A stretch of DNA of 45,934 bases, taken from positions 1 through 45,934 of IMG/VR virus record IMGVR_UViG_3300044591_000806. One strand, written 5' to 3'. Source of the DNA: a virus. Below are positions 20,113 through 28,959 of the stretch, piece by piece (within the stretch, counting starts at the first letter, position 1; every line of letters starts with the position of its first letter). Position numbers and translations under genes: made by a program. The notes below the pieces were generated by a model that ran no database searches, had not been told where the DNA came from, and saw only the letters and a program-made list of their open reading frames with translations.

Positions 20113-22388
20113 TACTTTTTATCCTTTGGTGTGTTTAATTTTTGCATGCCTTTGGCAATCTTCTTGACTCGCATAGCAGCTGGCTTTGAAGACTTGACTT
20201 CACGACCGCCCTCGAATGGAGCTTTTTCTACTTCTTCGTTCTTAGGTTTCTTGCCAGATTTCTTCATAGCAATAGCGATCGCTGCTTGTTGCGCAGGATT
20301 AGTAGCTTCTTCCAACTCTGACATCAGATAGTCATTAGCGGTCTGTAGATAGTCAGTTGCTAGTGTAATCTTTGACTGAACCCACTCTGGCATGTCAGTT
20401 TCTTTGTCAAGAACTTTCATCATTTCTTGGCAGTTGCGGATGATGGTGCGCAGTTGCGACATAGCCATATCACCCTCGTAGCCATACTCGCCTTCGTCTT
20501 GCTTGTCTTTAGCACCGATGGCTTCGCCTAGTGTGCTTTTAGGTTTAGAGTCGCCTTCTGATTTGGGAATTGGTTTCAAATGTTGTTGTGATACAATGTG
20601 ATTCTTTCCATCGTGATGGACAGCCATTCCAGCAGTACGTGTGCCATACACCCTACCAGCTCCACCCAGAACAGATACGGGTTTACCATGTAGCGGATGT
20701 CCTGGCTTGTCAACGATGTGCGTTGCTGCTGGTTTAGGTCGTGGCTTGTCACCGATGGCCACGAGGGCTTCGCCTAGTGTTCTTTTAGGTTTAGGGTATG
20801 AGAGAATTGTCCTGCCCAACGGACCATCGTCTTTATTGTCAGTCGTTGCTGCTGGTTTAGGTGTCGCTGGTTTATGCGTTGCTGGAATTTGTCCGTGCGT
20901 ATCTTTATCGTAAGAAGCCAAACCACCATGACGTCTGCGAACAACCGAGTCCTTTTTTACATGTCCTACTACTTTTCCTGTTGATTTATGCACCACATGA
21001 CCAGTGGATGTTACTACGTGATCTGAAGTAAGTTTTTGTTTTTGCTTGTGACGAAGATTTGCAGAATGATAATGTGTTGGAGATGACTTATTGGCTTCAT
21101 CCAACTCAACTTCTTCTGGCATTTTCATTTTCGCTTTCTGAAAGCCCATCTTGGTTCTTTGTAGAAGCGAAGGATCAGCTGTAGTCAGATTCATCATCTT
21201 GTCAAGCATCGCTAAGATTTCCTGACGAAGTGCTGGATTGGTCAGAGCCTTGTCGCCCATCTTGATTGCGCGCTTCATCTTCATTAGATCGGAAGGATCC
21301 TTAGCCATTGCACGAAGCAACATGTTTTGCTGTTGGTCTTCTGCTTCGTTGAACATAGTTGTGTATGCTTCCCAGAAGTTTTCTAGTTGTTCGTCTAGGT
21401 TGACTGACTCGTACATGTCTTCTCTTTCTGCTCTATTATAAGAAGAAAGAATGTGCTTTGGATGCGCATGTCCTTTTACTACAAACGTACCACCACCTGC
21501 TGGATCATGTACATGATTGATTATGGTATGTGTTGTTTTTCCTTTTGAATCTTTGACATGGTGAACGTGCAATGTCGTTCCTCCATGTGTTTCTAGTTCG
21601 TGGTCTGGTTTGCGGTCAGGAATATCGCCATGTTCTTCTGGATCATGATCGTCCAGATTTCTATCAACGTCTGCGCCACTCTTCGTGGTAATTTCTTGCA
21701 GGTTGACTTCTTCTGCACGATAGTTGCTGATTCTGCCACCAGATACATTTTGTTTGCTTAGACGAGCAGCTGCGCTCTTGACGCCAAGAAGACGCTTGAA
21801 TGCTTTTTTCGATGCATCCTTGCTTCCGCTTTCGCCAGCAAACTTAGCATCGTTGTGTACATCGACAACGGCTTTGCTGACATAATTGCCTAGTGTCTTG
21901 TCGCTGATTTCATCGATCTGCTCGAACGATTCATTAAACATCTTTTCGCCTTCCGTGTGAGGCAGTGGCTTCGCGCCACGTTTTTTTAATTCAGCCTTAA
22001 TATGTGGAAGATGTGGGTCTTCATGGCCACCGCCACCACTGTATCCCATGTTATGGTGATGTAGATACTGAAGATGCTTCGTAGGAACTTTCTTGATGTG
22101 TTCGATATTTTTTTCGATTTTGTCGCCGTGCTTGGCAGCTGTAGCGTGGTCAGCATCAGTAAATGGCTTCATGGCTTCGTCTAGCTCGACTTCTTCAGCA
22201 ACTTTCTTCGCTGTAGCAGTAGCAATCGCCATCTTCTTACCCATGTCCATTCCTGGATTTTCGCGTTCCATGGCTTTTGCGATTTCTTCGCGTTTCTTCA
22301 TCTCAGCGTCGGTCAGTTTCTTCTCACCAAGCATAACTTGCTTGATGATATCGACTAGTGGATCTTTTGTGGTAAATGGGTTCGACAT
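20112..22388 (-). CDS. 758-aa virion-associated protein with eight candidate prohead-protease sites
   Basis: Starts MSNPFTTKDPLVDIIKQV at 22388 after a weak AAGGAAC. Candidate (L/I)xE cleavage sites, most followed by a small residue, occur after residues 71 (LDE/A), 160 (IDE/I), 232 (LQE/I), 333 (LDE/Q), 431 (LDE/A), 540 (LGE/A), 622 (LGE/A) and 694 (LEE/A), often inside the recurring EEVELDEA. Between them lie His-rich pieces (LHHHNMGYSGGGGHEDPH; HVHHVKDSKGKTTHT), a helical DEGEYGYEGDMA block, and a basic C-terminus. It looks like a polyprotein of internal head peptides processed by a T4 gp21-type protease. No enzyme motif recognised. Confidence 0.8.
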   Translation of the reverse strand: MSNPFTTKDPLVDIIKQVMLGEKKLTDAEMKKREEIAKAMERENPGMDMGKKMAIATATAKKVAEEVELDEAMKPFTDADHATAAKHGDKIEKNIEHIKKVPTKHLQYLHHHNMGYSGGGGHEDPHLPHIKAELKKRGAKPLPHTEGEKMFNESFEQIDEISDKTLGNYVSKAVVDVHNDAKFAGESGSKDASKKAFKRLLGVKSAAARLSKQNVSGGRISNYRAEEVNLQEITTKSGADVDRNLDDHDPEEHGDIPDRKPDHELETHGGTTLHVHHVKDSKGKTTHTIINHVHDPAGGGTFVVKGHAHPKHILSSYNRAEREDMYESVNLDEQLENFWEAYTTMFNEAEDQQQNMLLRAMAKDPSDLMKMKRAIKMGDKALTNPALRQEILAMLDKMMNLTTADPSLLQRTKMGFQKAKMKMPEEVELDEANKSSPTHYHSANLRHKQKQKLTSDHVVTSTGHVVHKSTGKVVGHVKKDSVVRRRHGGLASYDKDTHGQIPATHKPATPKPAATTDNKDDGPLGRTILSYPKPKRTLGEALVAIGDKPRPKPAATHIVDKPGHPLHGKPVSVLGGAGRVYGTRTAGMAVHHDGKNHIVSQQHLKPIPKSEGDSKPKSTLGEAIGAKDKQDEGEYGYEGDMAMSQLRTIIRNCQEMMKVLDKETDMPEWVQSKITLATDYLQTANDYLMSELEEATNPAQQAAIAIAMKKSGKKPKNEEVEKAPFEGGREVKSSKPAAMRVKKIAKGMQKLNTPKDKK

Positions 22389-22397
22389 AATGGTTCC

Positions 22398-22916
22398 TTA
22401 TTTGTTTCTACGAGATTTGGTCCAAGAACCAAAGTCATATTTTTCGTTGATGTCAGCAATACGTTGGTTTACTTCTTCACGGACACCAACTCCAGAAGCG
22501 ATAGAGCGAAGCATCCAAGCGTGTTTTTCGTGAGCGTCGATTCTACCACCTAAGAAATCGTTCATGCCGTATTTCTTTACAGCGTTTGACTCGTCGAACG
22601 CGCGAGTCAGGAGATTAATCATTTCAGCGTTGCTTTGATACAAATCCATAATCATATCAACTGGAGTTGTAGCAGTTCCATCGGCAATAGTTCTTAGTGC
22701 AACGAACTCACTCAGACCAGCTGGAGCGTCGATACCCAGAGTGCGAATTTCTTCAGCAGTAGGATCGATTGCGCCTTCAAAATCTTCGTATAATTCACCA
22801 AAGAACTCATGTAGTTGTGGGAAGAACATGCCTTTAACATTCCAGTGATAGCCCTGCGCTTTGTACTTCAAAACGACAGTATTGGCTAGGATGGTTTTCA
22901 TTGTATCTTGTAACAT
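22398..22916 (-). CDS. Dps-family ferritin-like protein
   Basis: Starts MLQDTMKTILANTVV at 22916 after GGAGATTAATCT. Helix A/B carry the Dps ferroxidase set with exact spacing: His24 and His36 (12 apart), Asp51 and Glu55, within YHWNVKGMFFPQLHEFF and GAIDPTAEEI. Length 172 matches Dps (about 150-180). Dps dodecamers oxidise and store iron and can bind DNA, protecting it from oxidation. It lies between two capsid-tagged genes with a late-type promoter motif upstream, suggesting expression late and possibly virion association, although it lacks the targeting peptide. Confidence 0.85.
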   Translation of the reverse strand: MLQDTMKTILANTVVLKYKAQGYHWNVKGMFFPQLHEFFGELYEDFEGAIDPTAEEIRTLGIDAPAGLSEFVALRTIADGTATTPVDMIMDLYQSNAEMINLLTRAFDESNAVKKYGMNDFLGGRIDAHEKHAWMLRSIASGVGVREEVNQRIADINEKYDFGSWTKSRRNK

Positions 22917-22940
22917 AGATTAATCTCCGTGGGAACCCTA

Positions 22941-22947
22941 TATTTAG
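22941..22947 (-). promoter_or_regulatory. Late-type promoter motif CTAAATA
   Basis: CTAAATA on the minus strand directly after the stop of the 374-residue gene and 25 bp upstream of the Dps start. It resembles the T4 late -10 element (TATAAATA) and recurs at the junctions at 28146, 28961, 31206 and 32179. The same 7-mer also occurs by chance inside some genes. Confidence 0.5.
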
Positions 22948-24072
22948 TTATGCTTCGACCTTAGCTGAAGCTCTCCATTGCCTACAACTCCAGTATCTCG
23001 GAGTCGTTCTATCAGTTGCAGTGTCGCAGTTGTGACGTGCGCGGAAGTTCTTTCTGCGAGCAGGATCGTCGCGTTTGATTTCCATGTTAGGATCGCCGAA
23101 GCCAACCTTTACTACATTTCCTTTTTCATTCCTTACAAACACCTTGAACTTCTTTTTGCCGTCACCAGCGCGCATCACTTTACCTAGTGGCTTGTTCTCG
23201 TTTTCTTCTTCTCTGACTAATCCACCACTAGTACCAATATTGCCAGCTGGCGGAGGAACTACGTTCTTGCCAGCTGTTGGTGATGTTTCTTTGATAGTCT
23301 TACCATTCATCTCTACGCTGTCGCCCATGTAGCGTTTTCCGCCATGGCTATCTGGATAGTAAGGCATTCCACCGCCAGTTTTTGGTTTGGTCGCAGGAGT
23401 TGGCTTGCTTGGTTCAGCATCTTTGTGGTCAGCTGGTGGCTTCGAGAAATCGTTCTTGACTTTCTCAAGAGCAGCTCTTAATCGCGCATTTCTGTCGGTT
23501 TCTTCAGGAACACAGTTAGGAACCATCTTGTCGCCTTTCTTTTTCATGCCGACTCTTTTGTATCCAGTCCAGCATGCTTCGCCAAACATCTTACGAGCTT
23601 TGATGGTGTGCTTTGATTCTTTGGTCTTTGCGGTTGCGTCGCCAGGAGCTGGTTCATAGGCAGCAGGATCTTTGTCAGAAAGTTTGTCCATCTTTTCCCA
23701 ATGTGCTGCGCGTGCTTTTGCGGTAGATGGCGAAAGACCAGACACATACTTCTTAGGCAGACCTGACTCTTTGTCCTTTGCGACTTCTTCTAGTTCCTCT
23801 TCGCGCAGATCTTTATCAGCACCATGATAAGTTCCCTTACCCTTAGTGATGTAGGAGTTGACGCGAGCCATGCCCCACTGTTGCGGAGTTGTTCCTGGAC
23901 GGTGACCTGAGTTCCACGCAGCAACGCCACGCTTGTAAACTTTGCGTAGAGTTGATAGTGGCATGCCAGACTTGTCAGCTTTCGCTGCTAGACCTGAGTC
24001 AGATTCTTCCATCTCGCTACGTTTTTCGCAAGCAGAGCAACAAGCTTCGTATAGTTCTTTGAATGTCTTCAT
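22948..24072 (-). CDS. Mosaic virion-associated protein with capsid-targeting peptide
   Basis: 374 residues. The N-terminus MKTFKELYE/A (cut after Glu9) matches the T4 internal-protein targeting peptide. Residues about 27-80 form a DUF5824-type module (SGMPLSTLRKVYKRGVAAWN, TTPQQWGMARVNSYI). A middle Ser-Pro-Ser-Thr-Ala-Lys-Ala-Arg motif is followed by an ACWTGYKRVGMKKKGDKMVP-N-C-V-P segment, and the C-terminal about 80 residues (KPLGKVMRAGDGKKKFKVF; VKVGFGDPNMEIKRD; RHNCDTA) form a Cys-containing basic module, all recurrent in phage structural mosaics. Further LxE/IxE sites occur after residues 96 and 262. Probably an internal head protein. Confidence 0.78.
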   Translation of the reverse strand: MKTFKELYEACCSACEKRSEMEESDSGLAAKADKSGMPLSTLRKVYKRGVAAWNSGHRPGTTPQQWGMARVNSYITKGKGTYHGADKDLREEELEEVAKDKESGLPKKYVSGLSPSTAKARAAHWEKMDKLSDKDPAAYEPAPGDATAKTKESKHTIKARKMFGEACWTGYKRVGMKKKGDKMVPNCVPEETDRNARLRAALEKVKNDFSKPPADHKDAEPSKPTPATKPKTGGGMPYYPDSHGGKRYMGDSVEMNGKTIKETSPTAGKNVVPPPAGNIGTSGGLVREEENENKPLGKVMRAGDGKKKFKVFVRNEKGNVVKVGFGDPNMEIKRDDPARRKNFRARHNCDTATDRTTPRYWSCRQWRASAKVEA

Positions 24073-27000
24073 TTCTTTTTCTCAGGTTGTGTTTTTAGGA
24101 AGTCTTTCATTGACATCATTGGACCGATATCTTTTTCTGGTGTTGGATTCTTTAGGAATTCGCCGACGTCTTCTGGATGTTTTAGATCAGATTGTGAGTA
24201 TACTCGGACTTTCTGACCAGATGCATCAAGATACCAAGAGTTCTCATCACCAGTGTATTTCGGTGTAATCTTCTGCTCGTCGACTGGCTCGCCAGCGTGA
24301 ATGTGAGCAAGTTCTTTGCTGTATTTAGCAAACATCTTTTTGGTGGTCGGTGTTGTTCCGACACCAATCTCGTCTGGTATACCAGCTTTTGGCTTATCAA
24401 ATTCATCTGTGTCACCATCAATGTCTAGGTCTTTGCGGTCAACTGCGTGCTTGACTTGATGCATCATTCCTAGATTAGGATTGATCATGTGATGAACGTG
24501 ATACTTATGGCCAGATGCTTTGTGGTGAATCGGCTTCGGATTTACAGTTGGCTGATTACCGACTGCCATGTCAGCGGATTCCATTAGGAAGTCACCGAAG
24601 GATAGGAAGGATTCGTTCTTTTGTTTTTTAGATTTCTTAGGTAATTTAGAAACCTCGCGTGTCATATTATCTTGTCGAGCTTTGGCTTTAGCCCCTTTAT
24701 TTGTTGGACTTGCTTTCTTAGCAGGCTTTGGCTTAACAACAATATGTCTCCACAACATTTTTGTTGATCCTCTTTTCTCCGTTTTAAAGTCAAGCTGAAG
24801 CATTCTTACTGGTTCGTCTCCCTCTGGAGACTCTTCCATGTTTACAACAACTTTAGTTCCGTCAATAGATACTTTGAAATTTCCCTTAGGATTACAGTAG
24901 TAATCAGGTGGTTTGATTTCGGTTTTATTAGTTTTCTTATTAGTTATCAATGTAGCAACGTCATTTCCACAACCATGAACTTTTAACCATATATCTTTCA
25001 ATTGTTCTTGGCCATCTTTAGTTTTTGCTAGATCTGCCATTGATCCACCAAATTCTTTAAGGTAATCTTTTTTCAAGTCTTCTTTACGTCTTTTTACCTC
25101 AGCTTCATCTATGTCATCTGCCCAGTAATTATATTTTGACTTAGATTTCATGTTTTTCAATTTTTCATCTATTTTCTTACCAATTTCTCCGCCGAGCCAA
25201 GTTTCTCCCGCCTTATCTGTACCAGAGTTTTTCATAGTAATGTTGTTTACATTATCGTAAGTCTTGAAAGAAAACTTTTTATTGATTAGATTTCCAGATT
25301 TATCTTTGATAGTAACGATAACATCAGTAGGATCAGTTAATGGAGTTATACCAAGCTCTTTTAGCTTGTTAGGTCCTAGACCACCGACTTGCTGAGAAGA
25401 AACTATTTCAGCTCCTTCATGTAGCAATTGTATGTAATCACGAAGTTCTTTTGCAGCATCTTCGTTTTGTTTTTCAGCAATATCCAGATCTCCACCAGCT
25501 TTAACAAATCTATCGCGCAATTTTTCTGCTGCTTCGGTGTTTTCTGGACTTGGATGTATAAGAGCTGCTATTCCTGCTTCGTGTAGTTTTCCACTTAGGT
25601 CAGCAAGCAATCTGCCAGGATCATCTCCTGGTTCAATCTCTATCCCATATTTTTCGATCAGACGATTTGCTTCTAATGAGAATGTATCTCCTTTATCTGG
25701 AGCCAATTTTTTTCTCAACTCATCATGCACTGTTTCATTTCCTTTCATACCACCTAATACATTGCTATGCACGTAAATCTTTTTACCGCCACTGTGACTG
25801 GATATTAGATTATTCTCTGCTAGATAACGAAGAGCTTCAACTCGATCTTCTTCTGTATCAGCATTAACAAAATCTTTGTAACCCTTAATCATAGAATTAA
25901 ATCTATCTAAATCTGGACCAGAAATAAAACTTGATTTATGTTTTTCTGCAAGATCTTCTAGTTTTTTGTTCATTTTTTTGGTTGTTGTATCTTGTTCGAT
26001 CTCTGCTCCGATTTCTTTTCCACGCTTAATTTTCTGACTAGCTGTTTCAGTACTTTGTTGATCTACGGCTGTTTCAATTTCTTGCGGAGAAAGAGATGCT
26101 CCTCTATCTGGTTGAGCATCAACAGGTTGACTATTTGGTGAATTACTTTGTACACCTGCTGTATAAGTGTTTAGAGCAGACGCTGGACCATCCATTACTT
26201 TTGGCGCTAGGTTTACAGCAGCAGCTGGTTGACCATCACCTTGTGGTGCTTCTCTACCATTAGTAGCTGTTGGCTGCTGCGCTGGTTGTTCGCCACCCAG
26301 TTCTTCTAATTTTTTTGCGGCTGCAGCCTTAACTTTATCAGTCGAACCTCTAGATGCATATTGACCTAACGATAGCTTGTTGTCTGTATCTGCAATTTTG
26401 GCAAGGGCTTCTTCCTCTCCATGAGTTGCAACGTCATCTTGCTCTAACAAATCTCTGTCGGCTGTATGAGCATTGAATCCACCAGCTAAGAATGAATTGA
26501 CACGCGCGAAACCCCACTGTTGTGGAGTTGTATCTTCACGCAAGCCCATGTTCCATGATGCTACACCACGCGCATAGACTTCTTTGATGACCTTGACAGG
26601 AACACCAGTTTCATTCGACTTTCTAATTAGTGATGCTTGTTCGAGCGGAGCTAAAGAATAGTTCTGCTCTGCGATGATGCGCTTCATGATAGTATTGACT
26701 GAGTGAATCAGATTATCACGTGACATGCTTTCTCTTAGTTTCTTTTTCTTTACTGGCGTCGGACTAAGCGAAATAGACTTGAAGCCCTGACCAGATCTAC
26801 GGCGACCTTCAGCTTGACGTAGTTTTGGCTCGATACGTTTTGCTAGACGAGCAATGGCTGTTTTTCTGCGCGCGATCTGACGATCTACTGCTGCGCGCGA
26901 GGAATAAGAAAGATCTTGATACTTTCTACCACGTAGAATGCGTTTGCGCATCATCTTGATTGCTACGCGCTTAGAGCGTCTACTAATTACCTTAGAGGTG

Positions 27001-28106
27001 GCTTTACGAGCAAGAGCGCGTCTTTGGCCAAGGCGAATCTTACCTTTGACACGACGCATTTGTGTGCGACGCTTTAGACGTTGGCTCAATGTAAGAACTG
27101 CTTCGTCTAGATCTTCAGAAAGATATTGTTTTAATTTATCCATCACAAGTTTAGCAGCAGACTTCAAACGAGAAGGCAGACCTGACTTGAACTTGGCTAG
27201 ATCGCCAGCTTTCGCAGCAGCACGCATCTTTGACGCTGACATTCCGCCGACACCTTCTTCGTCTGGGTCGCGCTCGCCAGCGGAAACAACTTCGATTTCT
27301 TCGAACTTATATTCTGAACCGTTGTACTTGTTTGCTAGTGATTTGATATTTGCAAGACGATCGGAACCGACAACGATAATGACCTTATCGTATTTGTCTT
27401 CGAGCATTTTAAGCAAGCCGATAAAGCCAGCAGGATACATACTCTTTGGTGTATCTTGTACGATTCCTGGGAATGCCATCTTGGCTAGTTTTAGTTTATC
27501 GGAATAAGGCAATGGATTCTTATCATCGCCTTCTGTTCTTGACAAGAAAAGACGAGCGTCTGCTTTGTTAGCTTTAGCGACAGCTTGAATTTTATCTACC
27601 AGTTTTTCATGTCCGACTGTTGGCGGATTCATGCGACCGAACGAGAACACAACTGACTTCATCGCAGCTTCTTTGATACCATCAGCGCGGATGATGTATT
27701 GTGGGTTTAGTTCGATAGCATTTGGCGCATCACCAGAAACGGTTTTGCCTTTCTTGAGATTGTTTAGAATATCTTTGCCAGAACCTTTCTTGAAAGGAGC
27801 AATTCTATTAGGCTCGACTTCCTTGGTCTTGGTTTCTTTTTCTTGGGCTTGTGCTTGTTCGCCACCGACCTGAGTTTGAGCAGTGTGTACGCTAGGATCT
27901 TTGGGAGGTTGAACATGAGCAGCTGCATCTTGGTCACCAGAATCACGACGACGCTTTAGTTCTTCTTCAGCTGCATTACGTACGACGAGATCTTCGCTTC
28001 TTGCGAGATTAGCGATAGATTTGCTAGAACTCTTTGGATCTTGAATGAACTTGAGTCTAGCTTGAGTTTCGTCTGCTTCTTTGATTACTTCTATAAAGGA
28101 CTTCAT
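24069..28106 (-). CDS. 1345-aa modular capsid-targeted polyprotein
   Basis: N-terminus MKSFIEVIKE/A is a T4-like targeting peptide. Candidate cleavages follow residues 10, 146 (IKE/A), 335 (LDE/A), 459 (LRE/S), 480 (IAE/Q), 555 (LLE/Q) and 1176 (LME/S). Modules between them: a nucleotidyltransferase (about 151-315; GRMNPPTVGH, SASKMR), a highly basic segment (about 340-455), a DUF5824-type module (about 485-553), an AT-rich unrecognised cargo (about 690-1130), and a His-rich C-terminal domain preceded by its own internal targeting-like SFLSFGDFLMES. The order suggests successive fusions of capsid-targeted genes, giving a payload cut into enzymes and DNA-binding peptides. Start fixed by GGAGATAAG and coupling (ATGA) to the next gene. 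Confidence 0.85.
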   Translation of the reverse strand: MKSFIEVIKEADETQARLKFIQDPKSSSKSIANLARSEDLVVRNAAEEELKRRRDSGDQDAAAHVQPPKDPSVHTAQTQVGGEQAQAQEKETKTKEVEPNRIAPFKKGSGKDILNNLKKGKTVSGDAPNAIELNPQYIIRADGIKEAAMKSVVFSFGRMNPPTVGHEKLVDKIQAVAKANKADARLFLSRTEGDDKNPLPYSDKLKLAKMAFPGIVQDTPKSMYPAGFIGLLKMLEDKYDKVIIVVGSDRLANIKSLANKYNGSEYKFEEIEVVSAGERDPDEEGVGGMSASKMRAAAKAGDLAKFKSGLPSRLKSAAKLVMDKLKQYLSEDLDEAVLTLSQRLKRRTQMRRVKGKIRLGQRRALARKATSKVISRRSKRVAIKMMRKRILRGRKYQDLSYSSRAAVDRQIARRKTAIARLAKRIEPKLRQAEGRRRSGQGFKSISLSPTPVKKKKLRESMSRDNLIHSVNTIMKRIIAEQNYSLAPLEQASLIRKSNETGVPVKVIKEVYARGVASWNMGLREDTTPQQWGFARVNSFLAGGFNAHTADRDLLEQDDVATHGEEEALAKIADTDNKLSLGQYASRGSTDKVKAAAAKKLEELGGEQPAQQPTATNGREAPQGDGQPAAAVNLAPKVMDGPASALNTYTAGVQSNSPNSQPVDAQPDRGASLSPQEIETAVDQQSTETASQKIKRGKEIGAEIEQDTTTKKMNKKLEDLAEKHKSSFISGPDLDRFNSMIKGYKDFVNADTEEDRVEALRYLAENNLISSHSGGKKIYVHSNVLGGMKGNETVHDELRKKLAPDKGDTFSLEANRLIEKYGIEIEPGDDPGRLLADLSGKLHEAGIAALIHPSPENTEAAEKLRDRFVKAGGDLDIAEKQNEDAAKELRDYIQLLHEGAEIVSSQQVGGLGPNKLKELGITPLTDPTDVIVTIKDKSGNLINKKFSFKTYDNVNNITMKNSGTDKAGETWLGGEIGKKIDEKLKNMKSKSKYNYWADDIDEAEVKRRKEDLKKDYLKEFGGSMADLAKTKDGQEQLKDIWLKVHGCGNDVATLITNKKTNKTEIKPPDYYCNPKGNFKVSIDGTKVVVNMEESPEGDEPVRMLQLDFKTEKRGSTKMLWRHIVVKPKPAKKASPTNKGAKAKARQDNMTREVSKLPKKSKKQKNESFLSFGDFLMESADMAVGNQPTVNPKPIHHKASGHKYHVHHMINPNLGMMHQVKHAVDRKDLDIDGDTDEFDKPKAGIPDEIGVGTTPTTKKMFAKYSKELAHIHAGEPVDEQKITPKYTGDENSWYLDASGQKVRVYSQSDLKHPEDVGEFLKNPTPEKDIGPMMSMKDFLKTQPEKKK

Positions 28107-28145
28107 CTTATCTCCAGGATTGCCTTAGCTTTCTGAGCCACATAC

Positions 28146-28152
28146 TATTTAG
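28146..28152 (-). promoter_or_regulatory. Late-type promoter motif CTAAATA
   Basis: CTAAATA between genes, about 40 bp upstream of the 1345-residue gene's ATG, followed by the ribosome site GGAGATAAG. One of a small set at late-block junctions. Confidence 0.5.
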
Positions 28153-28158
28153 TAAAAA

Positions 28159-28632
28159 TTAATCTTTGTCTTCGAAGTCCAGTTCCTCTGGTGCACCATA
28201 TTCGGTGTCTTCTGGATAATCATCAATATCGTCGACATCAATGTCAGATTCTTCGTCATCATATTCGTCATATACTGCATCTGGTTCGTCGAGTTCTTCG
28301 ATCTCTGACATATCAATTTCGTACCAGTTAATCATACCTGCTTCGTGGAAGTCGCGGATATAATAGTGCTCTTCTAATTCGCCCAACTCGTCTAGGATTT
28401 CTTCAGCTTGTGACGCATACTCATCAAATTTGTCAAGATCTTGGTCTGTAGTTTTACGACCAAGAGTTGTCTTGCGAACAACAGCTAATGCTTTGTCCAA
28501 GTGTTGAGCAGCTTCACGAACTAAACCTAGTTCTTCATCAAACTTACGCGCAGCCAGAGCAGAGAATGCTTCTGATGCAAGTGGCGAGATGTCAAAGTTT
28601 TTAGTTTCGTAGTTGTCGATGATTAGATTCAT
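28159..28632 (-). CDS. Acidic hypothetical protein, 157 aa
   Basis: Starts MNLIIDNYETKNFDISPLA at 28632. The first 100 residues are helical (FSALAARKFDEELGLVREAA; LDKALAVVRKTTLGR; two EELEDELGE-type heptads). The last 45 are almost all Asp/Glu/Tyr (EYDDEESDIDVDDIDDYPED). The acidic tail could mimic DNA or bind a basic partner such as the basic segment in the adjacent 1345-residue protein. That link is inference. No capsid-targeting peptide or LxE start is present. Confidence 0.65.
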   Translation of the reverse strand: MNLIIDNYETKNFDISPLASEAFSALAARKFDEELGLVREAAQHLDKALAVVRKTTLGRKTTDQDLDKFDEYASQAEEILDELGELEEHYYIRDFHEAGMINWYEIDMSEIEELDEPDAVYDEYDDEESDIDVDDIDDYPEDTEYGAPEELDFEDKD

Positions 28633-28650
28633 ACTGCAGTTTCCTTAATT

Positions 28651-28932
28651 TTATTTCTTTGGTGCAGGTGGTTGTTCTGGTTCAGTCTTAGCTTTCATAG
28701 CTAGAGCAGCACCACCAGCAGCGAGAACGATGCCAAGACCAGTTGCCCAATCCATAGCATCAAACTTACCATTGTTGTAAAGATCGTACATTGTTAGGGC
28801 GAAATAAACAAACACACCCTTTGCCCATAGTAAACGACCTAGATCTAGTGTTTGATTATCTTTACCAGTAAAGGTATTTCTTAACATGTCTTTTAGCGAT
28901 GTCATAAATGTTTTCTCCTTATTGTCGGACAT
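28651..28932 (-). CDS. Small membrane protein, 93 aa
   Basis: Two starts are plausible: MSDNKEKTF (28932, after GGAGAATTGTT) and MTSLKDMLRN (28905, after AAGGAGAAAACATTT); I annotate the longer. Two hydrophobic stretches (WAKGVFVYFALTMYDLY and WATGLGIVLAAGGAALAM) and a Pro/Lys tail (EPEQPPAPKK) suggest a membrane hairpin of the holin or virion-membrane type. It is adjacent to capsid-tagged genes and preceded by a late-type motif. Function uncertain. Confidence 0.6.
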   Translation of the reverse strand: MSDNKEKTFMTSLKDMLRNTFTGKDNQTLDLGRLLWAKGVFVYFALTMYDLYNNGKFDAMDWATGLGIVLAAGGAALAMKAKTEPEQPPAPKK

Positions 28933-28959
28933 AACAATTCTCCATCACCTTACATGAAA

